Source: Hugenholtzia roseola DSM 9546 (GTDB taxonomy: Bacteria; Bacteroidota; Bacteroidia; Cytophagales; Bernardetiaceae). Taken from it: a stretch of 48,209 bases of DNA. The stretch is taken from positions 1 through 48,209 of the forward strand of contig NZ_KE383890.1 of assembly GCF_000422585.1 (NCBI RefSeq). Direction: 5' to 3'. The notes under the pieces are model-generated. The model did not search any database, was not told the origin of the DNA, and was given only the letters and a program-made list of their open reading frames with translations. Made by a program: the position numbers and the translations under genes. Shown here piece by piece: positions 8,946 through 19,400 of this stretch. The number at the start of each line of letters is the position of its first letter. Within the stretch, counting starts at the first letter, position 1.

Positions 8946-9536
8946 ATGCTTATGTATAAATTTCTTTTTTTGGTATTATTGATAACTCTTTCCTATTCAA
9001 ATCCGCTATCTGCACAGGATAAATTCGAGAAAGAAAGTCGGATAAAGGAAAAAGATGTACCTTCGCTGGCTCTACAATTTGTAGATTCGCTACCCCTTCA
9101 AACCAAAATAAAATGGTACAAAGAAGAGGGATTGACCCAAAATAGCATAGAGGCAAAATTTAAGCACCAAGAAAAAAATTATAGTATCGAATTTGATACA
9201 TTGGGGCAAATTGAAGACATAGAAATTGAAATAGCTTGGGCAAAAGTAGAAACAGCTGTATCAAAAGCCATTCTCGAACAAATAGAAACTGACTGTGCGG
9301 CACACAAAATCATCAAAGCACAACAACAGTTTAGCGGAAAAACACAAGATTTATTCTCTCTTTTTCAAACTAAATCTGACAATTTTTCCTCAAATTTAAC
9401 TACCAAATATGAAATTGTGGTCAAATGCAAATCTCAAAAAGAGATTAGTTTGTTTGAGTATTTATTTGATGAAAAAGGAAATTTTCTAAACAAATCTAAA
9501 ATAATATTTAAAAATAGCAGCCACCTCGAATACTAA
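8946..9536 (+). CDS. Exported protein of unknown function
   Basis: I do not recognise the family. From the ATG at 8946 (or 8952) the protein starts MYKFLFLVLLITLSYSNPLSAQ after two extra residues. This is a good Sec signal peptide ending in a typical Bacteroidota SAQ cleavage site, leaving about 175 mature residues. The mature part is rich in Lys and Glu, and its alternating strand pattern (KNYSIEFDTLGQIEDIEIEI) faintly resembles PepSY-like periplasmic domains. That resemblance is weak. The stop codon is separated by one base from the next ATG, so the two genes are co-transcribed and probably translationally coupled. It may act in the periplasm with the outer-membrane protein that follows. 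Confidence 0.7.
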   Translation: MLMYKFLFLVLLITLSYSNPLSAQDKFEKESRIKEKDVPSLALQFVDSLPLQTKIKWYKEEGLTQNSIEAKFKHQEKNYSIEFDTLGQIEDIEIEIAWAKVETAVSKAILEQIETDCAAHKIIKAQQQFSGKTQDLFSLFQTKSDNFSSNLTTKYEIVVKCKSQKEISLFEYLFDEKGNFLNKSKIIFKNSSHLEY

Positions 9537-9537
9537 G

Positions 9538-10218
9538 ATGAAAAAATTTGTTCTTACTTCCATATTTCTACTATTGCAATATGCAGCATTTTCGCAAGCC
9601 AACTATCAGGTTGGTCTTCTGCCTGCCCTCAACCTAAACAAAAAGTTAGGAAACGGTTGGTCTTTAAACGCCAAATTGGAATCAAGGCAGCGGCTACAAA
9701 GGGGTAGCAGCGAGGGCGAAATTGATAAAAAATACAACTATGTACTCACCGATTTATCGATGATAGCCGCCAAAAAAGTGGGCTTAAACTCGCGAATAGC
9801 AGGGGGCTACTTAGTACGTTTGGAAGATGGTTTATTTTCGCATAGATTTATACAACAATATGTCTTGGTACAGAAGCTATCGGGCTGGCGTTTGGCGCAT
9901 CGCCTTTCAAGCGACCAAACTTTTTCGGAAGTGGAAAAACCAGAATACAGAATTAGATACAGAATCACATCAGAAATTCCTTTAAATGGCGAATCGGTAG
10001 ACCCAACGGAATTTTATTTGAAATTAAACAATGAATATGTAAATAGCCTACAAGAAAATGAATACAATCTTGAAATAAGACTTATTCCTTTGCTCGGTTA
10101 TGATATAAGCAATAATTTCAAGATAGAAGTAGGCTTAGATTATAGAGTTAGCTCTTTTTTTAATAACAATACAAGACATAGCTATTGGACAAGTTTTAAC
10201 CTTTTTATAGACATTTAG
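9538..10218 (+). CDS. DUF2490 family outer-membrane beta-barrel protein
   Basis: The 226-residue protein has a signal peptide (MKKFVLTSIFLLLQYAAFSQ). It continues as amphipathic beta-strands of about ten residues, with Trp, Tyr and Phe at strand ends and a terminal aromatic-rich strand (SYWTSFNLFIDI), as in small outer-membrane barrels. It fits the DUF2490 family, which is common in Bacteroidota. No substrate is known for the family. It is the second gene of a two-gene operon with the exported protein just upstream (1-base gap). Confidence 0.75.
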   Translation: MKKFVLTSIFLLLQYAAFSQANYQVGLLPALNLNKKLGNGWSLNAKLESRQRLQRGSSEGEIDKKYNYVLTDLSMIAAKKVGLNSRIAGGYLVRLEDGLFSHRFIQQYVLVQKLSGWRLAHRLSSDQTFSEVEKPEYRIRYRITSEIPLNGESVDPTEFYLKLNNEYVNSLQENEYNLEIRLIPLLGYDISNNFKIEVGLDYRVSSFFNNNTRHSYWTSFNLFIDI

Positions 10219-10220
10219 AA

Positions 10221-10272
10221 AAAATCCTATCAATCTTACAAAATTAAACTTTAAAAAATTGATAGGATTTTC
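10221..10272. terminator. Bidirectional terminator between the DUF2490 gene and metF
   Basis: AAAATCCTATCAAT near 10221-10235 pairs with ATTGATAGGATTTT at 10259-10272, with A-runs and T-runs outside the stem. The stem lies between two convergent genes, just past both stop codons. Confidence 0.7.
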
Positions 10273-10280
10273 GTATAAAA

Positions 10281-11237
10281 TCAAAACAAAGCCGCCGCAA
10301 TTTTTTGCGTAGCCCCCGACTTGCCCATTGTATAAAAATGCAAACAAGGCACGCCATACGCCATTAGCTCCTTCGATTGCTGAATAGCCCAATCTACGCC
10401 CACCTGCACAATATCCTGATTATTTTTGCACCCTTCTACCGCCTCGACCAAATCTTGGGGCAAATCTATATGAAAAATACGCGGCAGAATATTCAAATGA
10501 TTTTTAGTTGTAATAGGTTTTAAACCCGGAATGATAGGCACATGAATGTCCATCTTCCTACACGTTTCAACAAATTCAAAATATTTTTGATTATCAAAAA
10601 ACATTTGTGTAACAATATATTCCGCTCCTGCTTCTACTTTCTGCTTTAAATAACGCAGGTCAGAAAGTAAATTAGGCGACTCAAAATGCTTTTCAGGGTA
10701 GCCTGCTATGCCGATACAAAAATTTGTAGGCTCTGAAACGGCTAATTCATCATCTAAAAAATTGCCTTTATTCATATCCACTAATTGATGAATCAGATTT
10801 ATCGCATGGCTATGTCCCTCTTTTTCAGGCACAAAAGCTCCCTCCGATTTGACAGCATCTCCACGTAAAGCCAAGACATTTTCTACCCCCAAAAAGTGTA
10901 GGTCTATCAGCGCGTTTTCCGTTTCCTCCTTTGTAAAGCCCCCACAAATGATGTGCGGCACAGCATCTACATGGTAGCGGTTCATGATAGCGGCACAAAT
11001 GCCTACCGTACCGGGTCTTTTGCGTGTAACTTTTCGCTCCAAAAAGCCGTTTTCGCGCAATTTATAGACGTACTCCTCCCTGTGGTAAGTAACATCTATA
11101 AAAGGCGGCTTGAACTCCATCAGTGGGTCTATGGCATCAAAAATTGATTTAATACTTTCACCTTTTAGCGGCGGAATCAGCTCGAAGGAAAAGAGCGTCT
11201 TGCCTTTGTTTGCTTCCAGATGCTCGATAACTTTCAT
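10281..11237 (-). CDS. metF: Methylenetetrahydrofolate reductase
   Basis: This 318-residue FAD-dependent TIM barrel reduces 5,10-methylenetetrahydrofolate to 5-methyltetrahydrofolate, the methyl donor for MetH. Signatures include the N-terminal FSFELIPP with its catalytic glutamate, DVTYHRE, NVLALRGD in the FAD site and EYIVTQMFFDNQKYFEF. The C-terminal LHFYTMGKSG is also typical. It is close in length to bacterial MetF (about 300) and lacks the eukaryotic regulatory domain. A TAGTTTTG box on the minus strand at 11277-11284 could be its -7 element. Confidence 0.96.
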   Translation of the reverse strand: MKVIEHLEANKGKTLFSFELIPPLKGESIKSIFDAIDPLMEFKPPFIDVTYHREEYVYKLRENGFLERKVTRKRPGTVGICAAIMNRYHVDAVPHIICGGFTKEETENALIDLHFLGVENVLALRGDAVKSEGAFVPEKEGHSHAINLIHQLVDMNKGNFLDDELAVSEPTNFCIGIAGYPEKHFESPNLLSDLRYLKQKVEAGAEYIVTQMFFDNQKYFEFVETCRKMDIHVPIIPGLKPITTKNHLNILPRIFHIDLPQDLVEAVEGCKNNQDIVQVGVDWAIQQSKELMAYGVPCLHFYTMGKSGATQKIAAALF

Positions 11238-11383
11238 ATAAATTGCATTAAAATTGCTAAAAAGATTTTTTCAGAGCAAAACTACCTAAAATGCCTTGTC
11301 GGGCTTGCCTTTATGTATGGTCAAGCACTTGATTTTGAGCAGGTTGTGCCACCTAAAAGCGCGACACAACTTGCCCCAAAAGC

Positions 11384-13516
11384 CTATTTAATACCCAAAG
11401 CCCCATTGTACTCAATCAGAAAGTAACGCACCGCACTTCGAATCGCGTCTTTATGGGAAAGGTTTAAATAATTTTCTTGCTTTTTCAAATCATTTTCAGA
11501 AAAGCCATGATTTCGGTCTTGGTAGCGCAGCAGATTGCCCACACAAGTCGCATTTTCCATAGTAGGCGATTTGCTCCTACAAGTAACCTGAAAATAGTCC
11601 GTTTTGCTTTGCGCAAAGCCATAAGTTTTGTAATATGCCCCCACAATCTTAACCAAATAGTTTTTCTCCCCATTTTCGGTCAGATTTTCCTGCAACTCGA
11701 TAATGGTTTTGTATGCCAAATTAGATTGATTGTTTCGTACTGAAAGCACTTCTAAGGCAAATTCTTTTTCACTTAATCGTTTTACTTCATAACCATAATC
11801 GACTCCCTTGCGCGGCAGATTCACCGACCCCGAAAACCAATTATCGCTATTTGCCTTGTAGTCTAAAAAGATATTCATTGCCTCGCCCGAAAGCCAAGAA
11901 TCGGCTAAAAGCGAATTTTTCATCTGCTCGATTTGGCGCACCGTAGGCGATTCGCCATAAATGTCTTTGACCGCCTTTTTCTTGATTTCCGCCACCAATC
12001 GCTGCTTGTGGAAGGGCGTGAGGTCTTTTCTATTCTGCACCATTGTTGCCATTTTCTTACCATCTTGCAAACTTTTAAAAGTGGTTTGGGCTAAAATTGA
12101 TTTTTCTTTGTCAAAAGCCAAATCTTCAATCTTTTTACCCATTGCCAATAGCTTTTGTGTAATAAGACTATCTAAATAAGGAGGCGCGATTGGTTTTAAA
12201 AAAGGTTCTTTTTCTATTGCTTCTTTGAAAGCATATACCTTATCTGCCGTATTTGCCTTTTCAAAGACCTTATCCACACGCCTTAAAATCACCTGATTAT
12301 AGGCATTTACGTTGCTATCGCCAAAAAACTGTTTGGTGTCTTTCTGATTCAAAGACTGATAAAGCAAAACCAATGGCTTGATGTTTCCTTGATAGGCTTG
12401 CTCGAAATCCTCGGCACGAAGCGGCAGCGCGGAAAAATCTGCATCATTTTCTGCCAAAAAAGACACGCCTTTCAAGGTTTTAATCTGCTCTTCAAAAGTT
12501 TCCAATATCTGCGACATTTTCTCCTTTCTATTTTCAGAGAGCGAATCCTTGACTTCTATTGCTACAATTTCTCTTATCAAACTAATTTTCTTTTTGGTAG
12601 GCAATAAATCCGCCATCAATTCGGCAGCCGCAATTTTTAGCCCCAAATCTGTGGCATTTGGGCTTAAAAAATCTTGAAGGAGCATTTCCGCTTCCGATTG
12701 ACTCAACTGATTTTGCTTCTTTTTGAGCCACGCCGTTTCCAATTTCGCCAAAGGACTGCCTTGTTTGGCATATTTTTCAGCCATAGGCAGCAAATGATTT
12801 TCCAACTGGTACATAATCGGAATGGTATCGGTAAATTTAGCGCGATTGCTTCGTATCCAAGTCCATTGTTCCTTGTAATAGGCTGCGTCGGGACTGCCCA
12901 TCTTCTGCGCTTTGTCTAAAAAAGCAACTCCCTTTTGATAACTAATTTCAAATTCTAACAAAAAACGAGCATATTCTAATAAAATATCCGCTTGTTGGCT
13001 ATTCGCCGCTTCGGTTTCGAGGGCAAAAATGTTTTGTAAGTCAATCGTTTTTCTATAAGGCAGCGCAATCGTTTTAGGATTTTGGTTAAGATAGTTATTC
13101 AAATATTGTTCTGATAAGGACTTATTTCGTTCTACTTTTTTATCATCTCCTAAAAAATACATTTCAAAAAGTCCTTTTTGGGTATCTTTCTTGACTTTTT
13201 CGGTCTTACTACCCAAAGCCATTTGATACCATTTTAAAGCATCTTTATAACTTTTTTGCTCTTCACTGCTAAACATATCGCCCTGCCATGCTTTTGCTAT
13301 CTGATACATAGCCAAATGGCTGCCCTTTTTTGCTCTGCCCTTCAAATCTTTGTACGTTTCTTTGCTCATCTTTGGCGGCACACCTGCCGAAAGGGACGAA
13401 GAAAACAACAAGAGGAGCGAAAGTAGGAAAAGGAAAGGAGGCGTAGGGAAAGATTTTGTCCCATTCCCTTTTTTCTTTTGAAAAGAATGAGGTAAAACAA
13501 GAGTATTTGCTTGCAT
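11384..13516 (-). CDS. Exported Sel1/TPR-like helical repeat protein
   Basis: The 710-residue protein starts with a basic region, then a hydrophobic stretch (FLFLLSLLLLFSSSLSAG, residues 28-45) that reads as a signal peptide or anchor. Residues 50-330 are helix pairs such as GSHLAMYQIAKAWQGD and DALKWYQMAL, typical of Sel1/TPR repeats. The rest is a Lys- and Glu-rich helical region followed by a beta-rich C-terminus (residues 545-690) with two cysteines near 659-667. No catalytic motif is seen. Such proteins usually scaffold complexes at the periplasm or envelope. The specific role is unknown and the family name is only a fold-level call. Confidence 0.65.
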   Translation of the reverse strand: MQANTLVLPHSFQKKKGNGTKSFPTPPFLFLLSLLLLFSSSLSAGVPPKMSKETYKDLKGRAKKGSHLAMYQIAKAWQGDMFSSEEQKSYKDALKWYQMALGSKTEKVKKDTQKGLFEMYFLGDDKKVERNKSLSEQYLNNYLNQNPKTIALPYRKTIDLQNIFALETEAANSQQADILLEYARFLLEFEISYQKGVAFLDKAQKMGSPDAAYYKEQWTWIRSNRAKFTDTIPIMYQLENHLLPMAEKYAKQGSPLAKLETAWLKKKQNQLSQSEAEMLLQDFLSPNATDLGLKIAAAELMADLLPTKKKISLIREIVAIEVKDSLSENRKEKMSQILETFEEQIKTLKGVSFLAENDADFSALPLRAEDFEQAYQGNIKPLVLLYQSLNQKDTKQFFGDSNVNAYNQVILRRVDKVFEKANTADKVYAFKEAIEKEPFLKPIAPPYLDSLITQKLLAMGKKIEDLAFDKEKSILAQTTFKSLQDGKKMATMVQNRKDLTPFHKQRLVAEIKKKAVKDIYGESPTVRQIEQMKNSLLADSWLSGEAMNIFLDYKANSDNWFSGSVNLPRKGVDYGYEVKRLSEKEFALEVLSVRNNQSNLAYKTIIELQENLTENGEKNYLVKIVGAYYKTYGFAQSKTDYFQVTCRSKSPTMENATCVGNLLRYQDRNHGFSENDLKKQENYLNLSHKDAIRSAVRYFLIEYNGALGIK

Positions 13517-13592
13517 TATTGAAGTAGTTTATTTATTAGGATAGAATTGATATTTTGAACTCTTTTTCGTTTGGGGTTATTACAAACCTATA

Positions 13593-13624
13593 CAAAGGTA
13601 GGTCATTTTTTCGGAAACCCCAAT
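13593..13624 (-). promoter_or_regulatory. Promoter of the Sel1-like gene
   Basis: On the minus strand, TACCTTTG (13593-13600) is a perfect -7 box. ATTG at 13621-13624, 20 bases upstream, resembles the -33 TTTG. The predicted transcript start is about 70 bases before the ATG at 13516. Confidence 0.6.
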
Positions 13625-13742
13625 TTTTACGCCGCAAAATCAAAGCCGTTTTTGTCTGAAATGGCTTTTTCTTATTTCTTTTTTTATACAAAGTCCCTAT
13701 TTGGGTCTATATAAGTTATTTTTTTTGTGCGATTTTCAAATC

Positions 13743-15035
13743 TTATTTGAAACGGCTTAATGGAGTACGGATAAAGAACAAGCGCGGCACCTCGCCTACT
13801 AATTGCGTCGTGCCAATAATGAGCAAATCTTCACCCTCAATCCTAAAATTAGACAAAGAATAAGGATAATTTTCACCAAAATACAGCGAGCTAAAGGCAT
13901 TACTAACGCTCTTTTTGGGGTCGTAAAGCAAGACTACTACCTGCCCTGCTTTTGTAGTTGCGCCTATCAAAATTTGGTTGTTCCAAAGGCGCATCACCAA
14001 AGGGCGCGTCGTGTCTATGTCTGGAAGAATGATGCCACGCAGGTCGGCATCAGCAGCATTAAAATAATTATATAATAAATTTTCATTTCTGCCCGTATAG
14101 CTTTGACAATCATCAAATAGTGTAATTTGAACACTATCCTGCAAACGCTGACGCAGGTTGAGGCGTGTAAAGAGATGCAACAAATTTTCCTCTGGGTCGA
14201 AGCCTGCCACAATGTAGTCATTTTCGTAGAAAATAGCCGCATTGACCACAGAAAAATTCAACTCTCCTTTTAAAAAAGGTTTTGCTTGCTCACCATTTAG
14301 GTCGGCTTGGGCAGTAGAAAACGCCAAACAGTGGGGAATTTGGAAATAAATACCCTGCTGATTGGGCAAACTTTTGGCAAAAAAAGGTGCGTTTCGAGTA
14401 GAAAAAAAACGGTTGTTAAACACATTTTTATCGGCTTGAAATTCCCTCTGCCAAACCACATCACCTGTGCTGCTTACCTTTATCAGGCGCGAAGTTTGTT
14501 CATCTATAATTCTAAAATTTGAAGTTAATATCAAATAACTATCGTCGTATTCTGATTTTTCAGCCCAAAGCATCAAGCGTTCTGGCACATCTAAGGGTTT
14601 GTTTTCGATAAGATTTCCCTCTGCATCAAATTTTAGAAAAAAGGGAATATCCTCTTTGTAGTCGGAAGCAAAAATGGCAAAACCGCCCTCGACGGGGTGA
14701 ATACTGCGAGCTAAATAATAAGCGGGATAGGTTTTTTCCCATACAAATTTGCCTTCTCTATCAACTTTTAGGATATAAAGTAAAGCAAATTCTTCTACGG
14801 CTACATCTTTATAGCGTCCGATAAGGATATAACCATCTTGGGTTGCCATCAGGTCTGTGCCTGTAAAATAGCGCGTTTGATTGACAGAGTCGTAAATTTT
14901 TACCAGAGAACGTTCTAAAAGCTCGTCTTCGCTTTCCTGCAAGCAGGCTGTCAATCCAAAAATAGTTCCTATTAGCACAAAAATTGTAAAATAACGAAAG
15001 CGATATTTTTTAGAAAAAAAAGGTGCAATAAACAT
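13743..15035 (-). CDS. Lipoprotein with beta-propeller-like repeats, unknown function
   Basis: Starting at the ATG at 15035, the protein has a lipoprotein signal: a basic run (KKYRFR), a hydrophobic stretch and the lipobox GLTAC, with the acylated cysteine about 31 residues in. ATGs at 15062 and 15101 are in frame, but the 15101 codon lies inside the hairpin that ends the neighbouring SPFH gene, so a later start is preferred. The mature part, about 400 residues, repeats a pattern such as DGYILIGRYKD, GGFAIFASDYKED and NDYIVAGFDPEEN, each followed by a KxDxEGKxVWEK-type strand. This is typical of propeller-like lipoproteins in Bacteroidota. I cannot assign a ligand or enzyme activity. Confidence 0.65.
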   Translation of the reverse strand: MFIAPFFSKKYRFRYFTIFVLIGTIFGLTACLQESEDELLERSLVKIYDSVNQTRYFTGTDLMATQDGYILIGRYKDVAVEEFALLYILKVDREGKFVWEKTYPAYYLARSIHPVEGGFAIFASDYKEDIPFFLKFDAEGNLIENKPLDVPERLMLWAEKSEYDDSYLILTSNFRIIDEQTSRLIKVSSTGDVVWQREFQADKNVFNNRFFSTRNAPFFAKSLPNQQGIYFQIPHCLAFSTAQADLNGEQAKPFLKGELNFSVVNAAIFYENDYIVAGFDPEENLLHLFTRLNLRQRLQDSVQITLFDDCQSYTGRNENLLYNYFNAADADLRGIILPDIDTTRPLVMRLWNNQILIGATTKAGQVVVLLYDPKKSVSNAFSSLYFGENYPYSLSNFRIEGEDLLIIGTTQLVGEVPRLFFIRTPLSRFK

Positions 15036-15099
15036 ACGCAAAATAGGCATAAGGATAGACATACTGGGGAACGACGCTTTTAGGTGGGGGTGAAAAGGC

Positions 15100-15129
15100 A
15101 AACCTTCAAAGGTTAGACTTTGAAGGTTT
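15100..15129 (-). terminator. Terminator of the SPFH gene
   Basis: AAACCTTCAAAG (15100-15111) and CTTTGAAGGTTT (15118-15129) form a perfect 12-bp stem with a 6-base loop, 36 bases after the SPFH stop codon on the minus strand. Confidence 0.75.
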
Positions 15130-15164
15130 CTATAAAATAAAAAGACGATTTTGTTTCTAAAAGA

Positions 15165-16343
15165 CTACATAGGCGGCGGCGGAGGTGGAGGTGGTGCCAT
15201 AGAAGCAAAAAGCGGCTGTAAATCAGGCACTTGTGCGGCTGCTAACCAGCCTGCCATGCCTGCTTTCCATACCATTGTTTGCCCATTGAGCTGCCCACTT
15301 TGCACCATTTGGCGCAAGATGTTCATGTCGTAAGGACCCATCTGCTGCCCATTGAGATAGACATGAAAGGCTGCCACAGGCGGCGGCGGTGCGTGATGTC
15401 CGCCCTGTTGCCCTTGTTGGAAGTTGCCTCCCATGTTTTGGTTCATTTGCTGCTGTTGCTGCACAAATTGGTTTGCCATAGCAAAACCCATGCTCATATT
15501 CATGGCATCGCTTGCCAATCCGCCTCCTGCGCCGCCCCCTGCACCTGTATTTTTCATGGCTTCGCTCATGGCGTTGGTCATCTGGAATTGGTTGTAATTA
15601 TTGAAGTTGCCTTCCATACCACGCCCCATGATTTCCATTTCGTTGCGCTTATCCAAAATCTTCTGTACATGGTCGGGCAGCGAAATATTTTCTACTACAA
15701 AATCCGTAATTTCTACGCCATATTTATCGAAATCGAGCAAAAGACGCTTCTTGACCATATCCGAAAGGTCGGCGTAGTTTGCCGCCAAGTCTAAAAATGG
15801 AATCTTGCTCTCACCCAAAGCGTCCGTAAATTGCTTGATAACCAGACGGCGCAATTTGCCGTTGATTTCTTCGGTAGTAAAATGCCCTTCCGTACCCACT
15901 ACATCAAAGAGAAAGCGCGGCGCATCTACAATTTTATAGGAATAACTACCGAAGGCACGAATTTCTACGCCCATCGAACCCAATTCGGGGTCGCGCACGC
16001 GAATCGGATTAGGCGTACCCCACTTGTTTTCATAAAAAACGCGCGTATTGATAAAATAGACCTCCGCTTTAAAGGGGCTATTAAAACCATGTTTCCAACT
16101 TTTGAGCGTCGTTAGAATGGGCATATTATTCGTAACCAATTCATAACGTCCGGGCTGAAAAACGTCTGCCAACTGCCCTTCATTGACAAATACCGCCACC
16201 TGACTTTCGCGGACGGTGAGCTGTGCGCCGTACTTAATTTCGTTGTCGCCACGTTGGAAGCGATAGACGATAGTGTCTTTGCTTCCATCTAACCACTCGA
16301 TGACATCGACGAGTTGGTTTCGAACTTTATCCCAAAATGACAT
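15165..16343 (-). CDS. SPFH-domain (YdjI-like) protein with C-terminal GYF-type domain
   Basis: The 392-residue protein begins with an SPFH/band-7-like core of about 250 residues (TIVYRFQRGDNEIKYGAQL, VREKQVAVF-type strand, FQPGRYEL, GSYSYKIVDAPRFL). It matches the virion-core/YdjI type that lacks an N-terminal membrane helix. A flexible Gly, Gln, Met and Asn-rich linker (about 260-325) leads to a GYF_2-like module (YLNGQQMGPYDMNILRQM, then AGMAGWLAA). It ends in a run of eight prolines. SPFH proteins form membrane-associated oligomeric rings; the GYF module usually binds proline-rich segments, so the proline tail could be a self-ligand. That last point is inference. It is a single-gene unit with its own terminator. 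Confidence 0.8.
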   Translation of the reverse strand: MSFWDKVRNQLVDVIEWLDGSKDTIVYRFQRGDNEIKYGAQLTVRESQVAVFVNEGQLADVFQPGRYELVTNNMPILTTLKSWKHGFNSPFKAEVYFINTRVFYENKWGTPNPIRVRDPELGSMGVEIRAFGSYSYKIVDAPRFLFDVVGTEGHFTTEEINGKLRRLVIKQFTDALGESKIPFLDLAANYADLSDMVKKRLLLDFDKYGVEITDFVVENISLPDHVQKILDKRNEMEIMGRGMEGNFNNYNQFQMTNAMSEAMKNTGAGGGAGGGLASDAMNMSMGFAMANQFVQQQQQMNQNMGGNFQQGQQGGHHAPPPPVAAFHVYLNGQQMGPYDMNILRQMVQSGQLNGQTMVWKAGMAGWLAAAQVPDLQPLFASMAPPPPPPPPM

Positions 16344-16472
16344 GAGCTATATGGATTTGAGGTAAAAAAATAAATTTTAGATTCAAGGACAAGATAGGCT
16401 TTTTTGAGATAAAAGCCAAATTTTTAGCAACTTTTTTTGTCAGATACGGCATTTTTTTGAAAAAATAACCGC

Positions 16473-19400
16473 TTAGAGCTGACAGCAAGCGCGTACTTTT
16501 GCATAGAAATCCTCTAAGGCAAGCAAGGCAGCCTCGAAAGTAGCCTCTTCTACACTCAAAACAAAGCGACAATGAAGCGGGATTCCTGTCCATTGGGCGT
16601 TATTGAGCAGCAATCCTGTGCTATAAAAAATAGCTTCTGAAATATTATGGCTATCTAAAATGTAAAACTTTTCAATCTTTTTAGGATTTTTATCGCCTTT
16701 TTCTTCCTTTTGAGCTATTTTTTGAAGCCAAGTCAGGCTCAATTTTTTGCCTAAATAAAAACTCGGCTTTGCCACCATAAAAAGCCCTCCCATTGGTTTG
16801 ACTACCTCCCAACCTGTTTCTTCCAAGACCTCACCCAGCCTTTTGGCACGCACTTGCAAGGTATCTTGTTGTGTTTTTAGTTCCTTAAATAAATAAGAAT
16901 CTTTGTCAATAAGGGCTTGATAAATTTGTTTGCAGGCAAAACGAATGGTGTAATGTGGCTGATTTAAAACTTGTTTGTCAATTTTTTCTAATAAAGTAGG
17001 ATTTCTAAAATACACAAAGCCAAAACGCAAACCGCCCGCCGCCATTTCTTTTGAAAGTCCGCCAATCAGGAGCAATTCCAAAGGTTTGGCAAAATATTTT
17101 TCTAATTGATAAGTAGTATAAACGTTATTATGCTCCAAACCAGAAAAAACAGTGTCTAAGACCACCTTACAAGCGTACCTTTCGCAGGCAGCCAAAATTT
17201 CGTTAATTTCCTGTGGCGAATAAATCGCACCCGTAGGATTGACGATAGGCGCATTAAGAAATAGACAAGATTTTTTACCTTCTTTGTGGTTTTTTTCTAA
17301 AACTTCTGCCAAATCATAAGCATTAATTTTAAACTGATTTGTAGCAGAAGTAGGAAGTTCTTGAATTTTTGCCTGATAAAATTGCGCCGTTGCATAAAAA
17401 TAGCCATACGCGCCCTGTGGAAAAATAAGCGTTTCGCCCGCCCAAGCTGCCTTCTGTGCTATTTCAGAAAAGATAGGCGCGACCCCACCTGCATAATAAA
17501 GTGTGGCATTTTTTTCTGCCAAAACACCAAATCTTTTTTCTAAAAATAGTTTAATATCTTTTTCTAAGTCGGATTCTGCCTCTGTAATATTTTGGCGTAC
17601 AAAAGACTCGAAAAGTGCTGCTTTTAGGGCTTTTGGCGAAGGCAATTCATTTTCACCATAATCCAAACGAATACTTTGCGCTTCAAGTGGCAAAGTTAGG
17701 GCTTCTAAGCAGGGGTGCTGAAAAGCCTCCAAAACCTCTACTTTGGGCATTACAAATCGCTGATGAAAGTCCTCATTTTCAAGAACTAAACTCCTTTCTT
17801 TTCCCCAATCGCTGCGTACCTTCAACATCTGAAAACGAAGCAAATCATAAAGCAAAGTCGTGTAATATTCCTGCGTCAGAATGGGCGTGCGGCTATAAGT
17901 AAATTCGGCAGCCTTTGCCAAAAGGTCATGTAAGGTTTCGTTCTCGGAAAGCAAAATCCCTAATTGCAAATCTTCATATACTAAATTGTTTTCAAAACCA
18001 CAAAGAATCCCTACATGGGCAGGCAGTTTTTCCTGCACCAGATACTGAAAGATGCCGTTGGTTTTGGGCGTGCTACTTAGTTCAAAGATGTGCGAAATAT
18101 CGATAAAAAGGCGCGTTCCTACTTTTTCGCAAATTTCTACCAACCTAACAAAAGCATCAGGGGTATTGTACTGAAAATCAGACAGTTGTAGAAATGCCAT
18201 CTGCGGCGCAAGCCTTGAAATGAGTTCATGCGCCAGATGCGCTTGTGAAGGTGATTCTAAGTAAGTATAAAAATCGTTTTTTTCTTTTTGGCTATAATTT
18301 TTAAATATTTTTGAAAAATTGCGTGTCGCCACTACCGTTTTAGGCTGATACACCTGCATGAGATTGCGCAAAAGAGCCGCCGCTTCGGGTGCGATTAGGA
18401 TATTTTTTTTAGAAAAAGGTACATAAAAATAACTTTTCAAATAGTCTGCAAAATAGTTGCGTAAATTATCTGTACCTTCTGTTTTTTCATAAGGGAAAAA
18501 ACTATTTTTTTGTAAAGTTTCCGAAAGAGTCGCTAAAAAATTGATTTTTTCGTCTGCTACTTCCTCGCGCTCGAAGTGCAAATCTAAGGCAGACTTTGCC
18601 TGCTGATAGGCATCTTCTTTTAAAAGTTGAAAGATTTTATGAATCTTATAGGGTTCGCGCAAACGGTTTTCATACACCGTCAGCGAATGGGCTATCTCGC
18701 CCCCCTGCGCTAAATAGGCTTGTGCGGTAGTGGCAGAAATGGCTTCGGTACTATTTTTTCCTATAAAAAACTCAAAACGGTGCGGCGAATATTTTTCTAT
18801 TTCAACCAAAGGCTGAATATCTGTATCGGCGGCTTGTATAATTTTGCGTTGCCATACTTTTTTGATTCTAAAACCGCGCCTTTGAAAGAGCCTATCTAAG
18901 ACGGTTTCGCTGGGTCGTCCGCCCATGTTGAGGATAATTTTTCCGTTGGGTTTGAGCAAATCGAGTGCCTGTTCTAAGGTGCGTGCAATAAGTCCTAAGC
19001 CAAATTGGTCTTCTACATAGCCTTGTTTTCCACAATAGTTACTTAGTGAATATAAATAATCATCAGTAGCATTTTCGGGAATGATATTGCTAATTACCTC
19101 TTGGTCGGGATTTAAAACCTGCGGAATACAACCCAAGATAACGTCGAGTTTCTCTGTTTTCGGATTTTGGGCTTGTGTTTCTAAAAGGTGCGAAAGAAGG
19201 TCGGAAGTTTCAAATTGTACGCGGTCTAAAAGCGATTTTCCGTCGGCTTCTACGATTAAATTTCCTTGCCCGTCGAGGGCTTGTAGGTAGAGATTGAGGG
19301 TAGCACATACTTTTGCTCTTGGATTTATATCTAAACCAAATATTTGAGCAGGTTGATACTCTTTTGCTAAGGCAATAGAAATCCAGCCGTTTCCACTACC

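Noticed and set aside
15279-15794. 171-codon plus-strand frame opposite the SPFH gene
   Set aside because: It is the shadow of the Gln/Met-rich linker and core of a well-supported minus-strand gene; its His-rich product has no domain.
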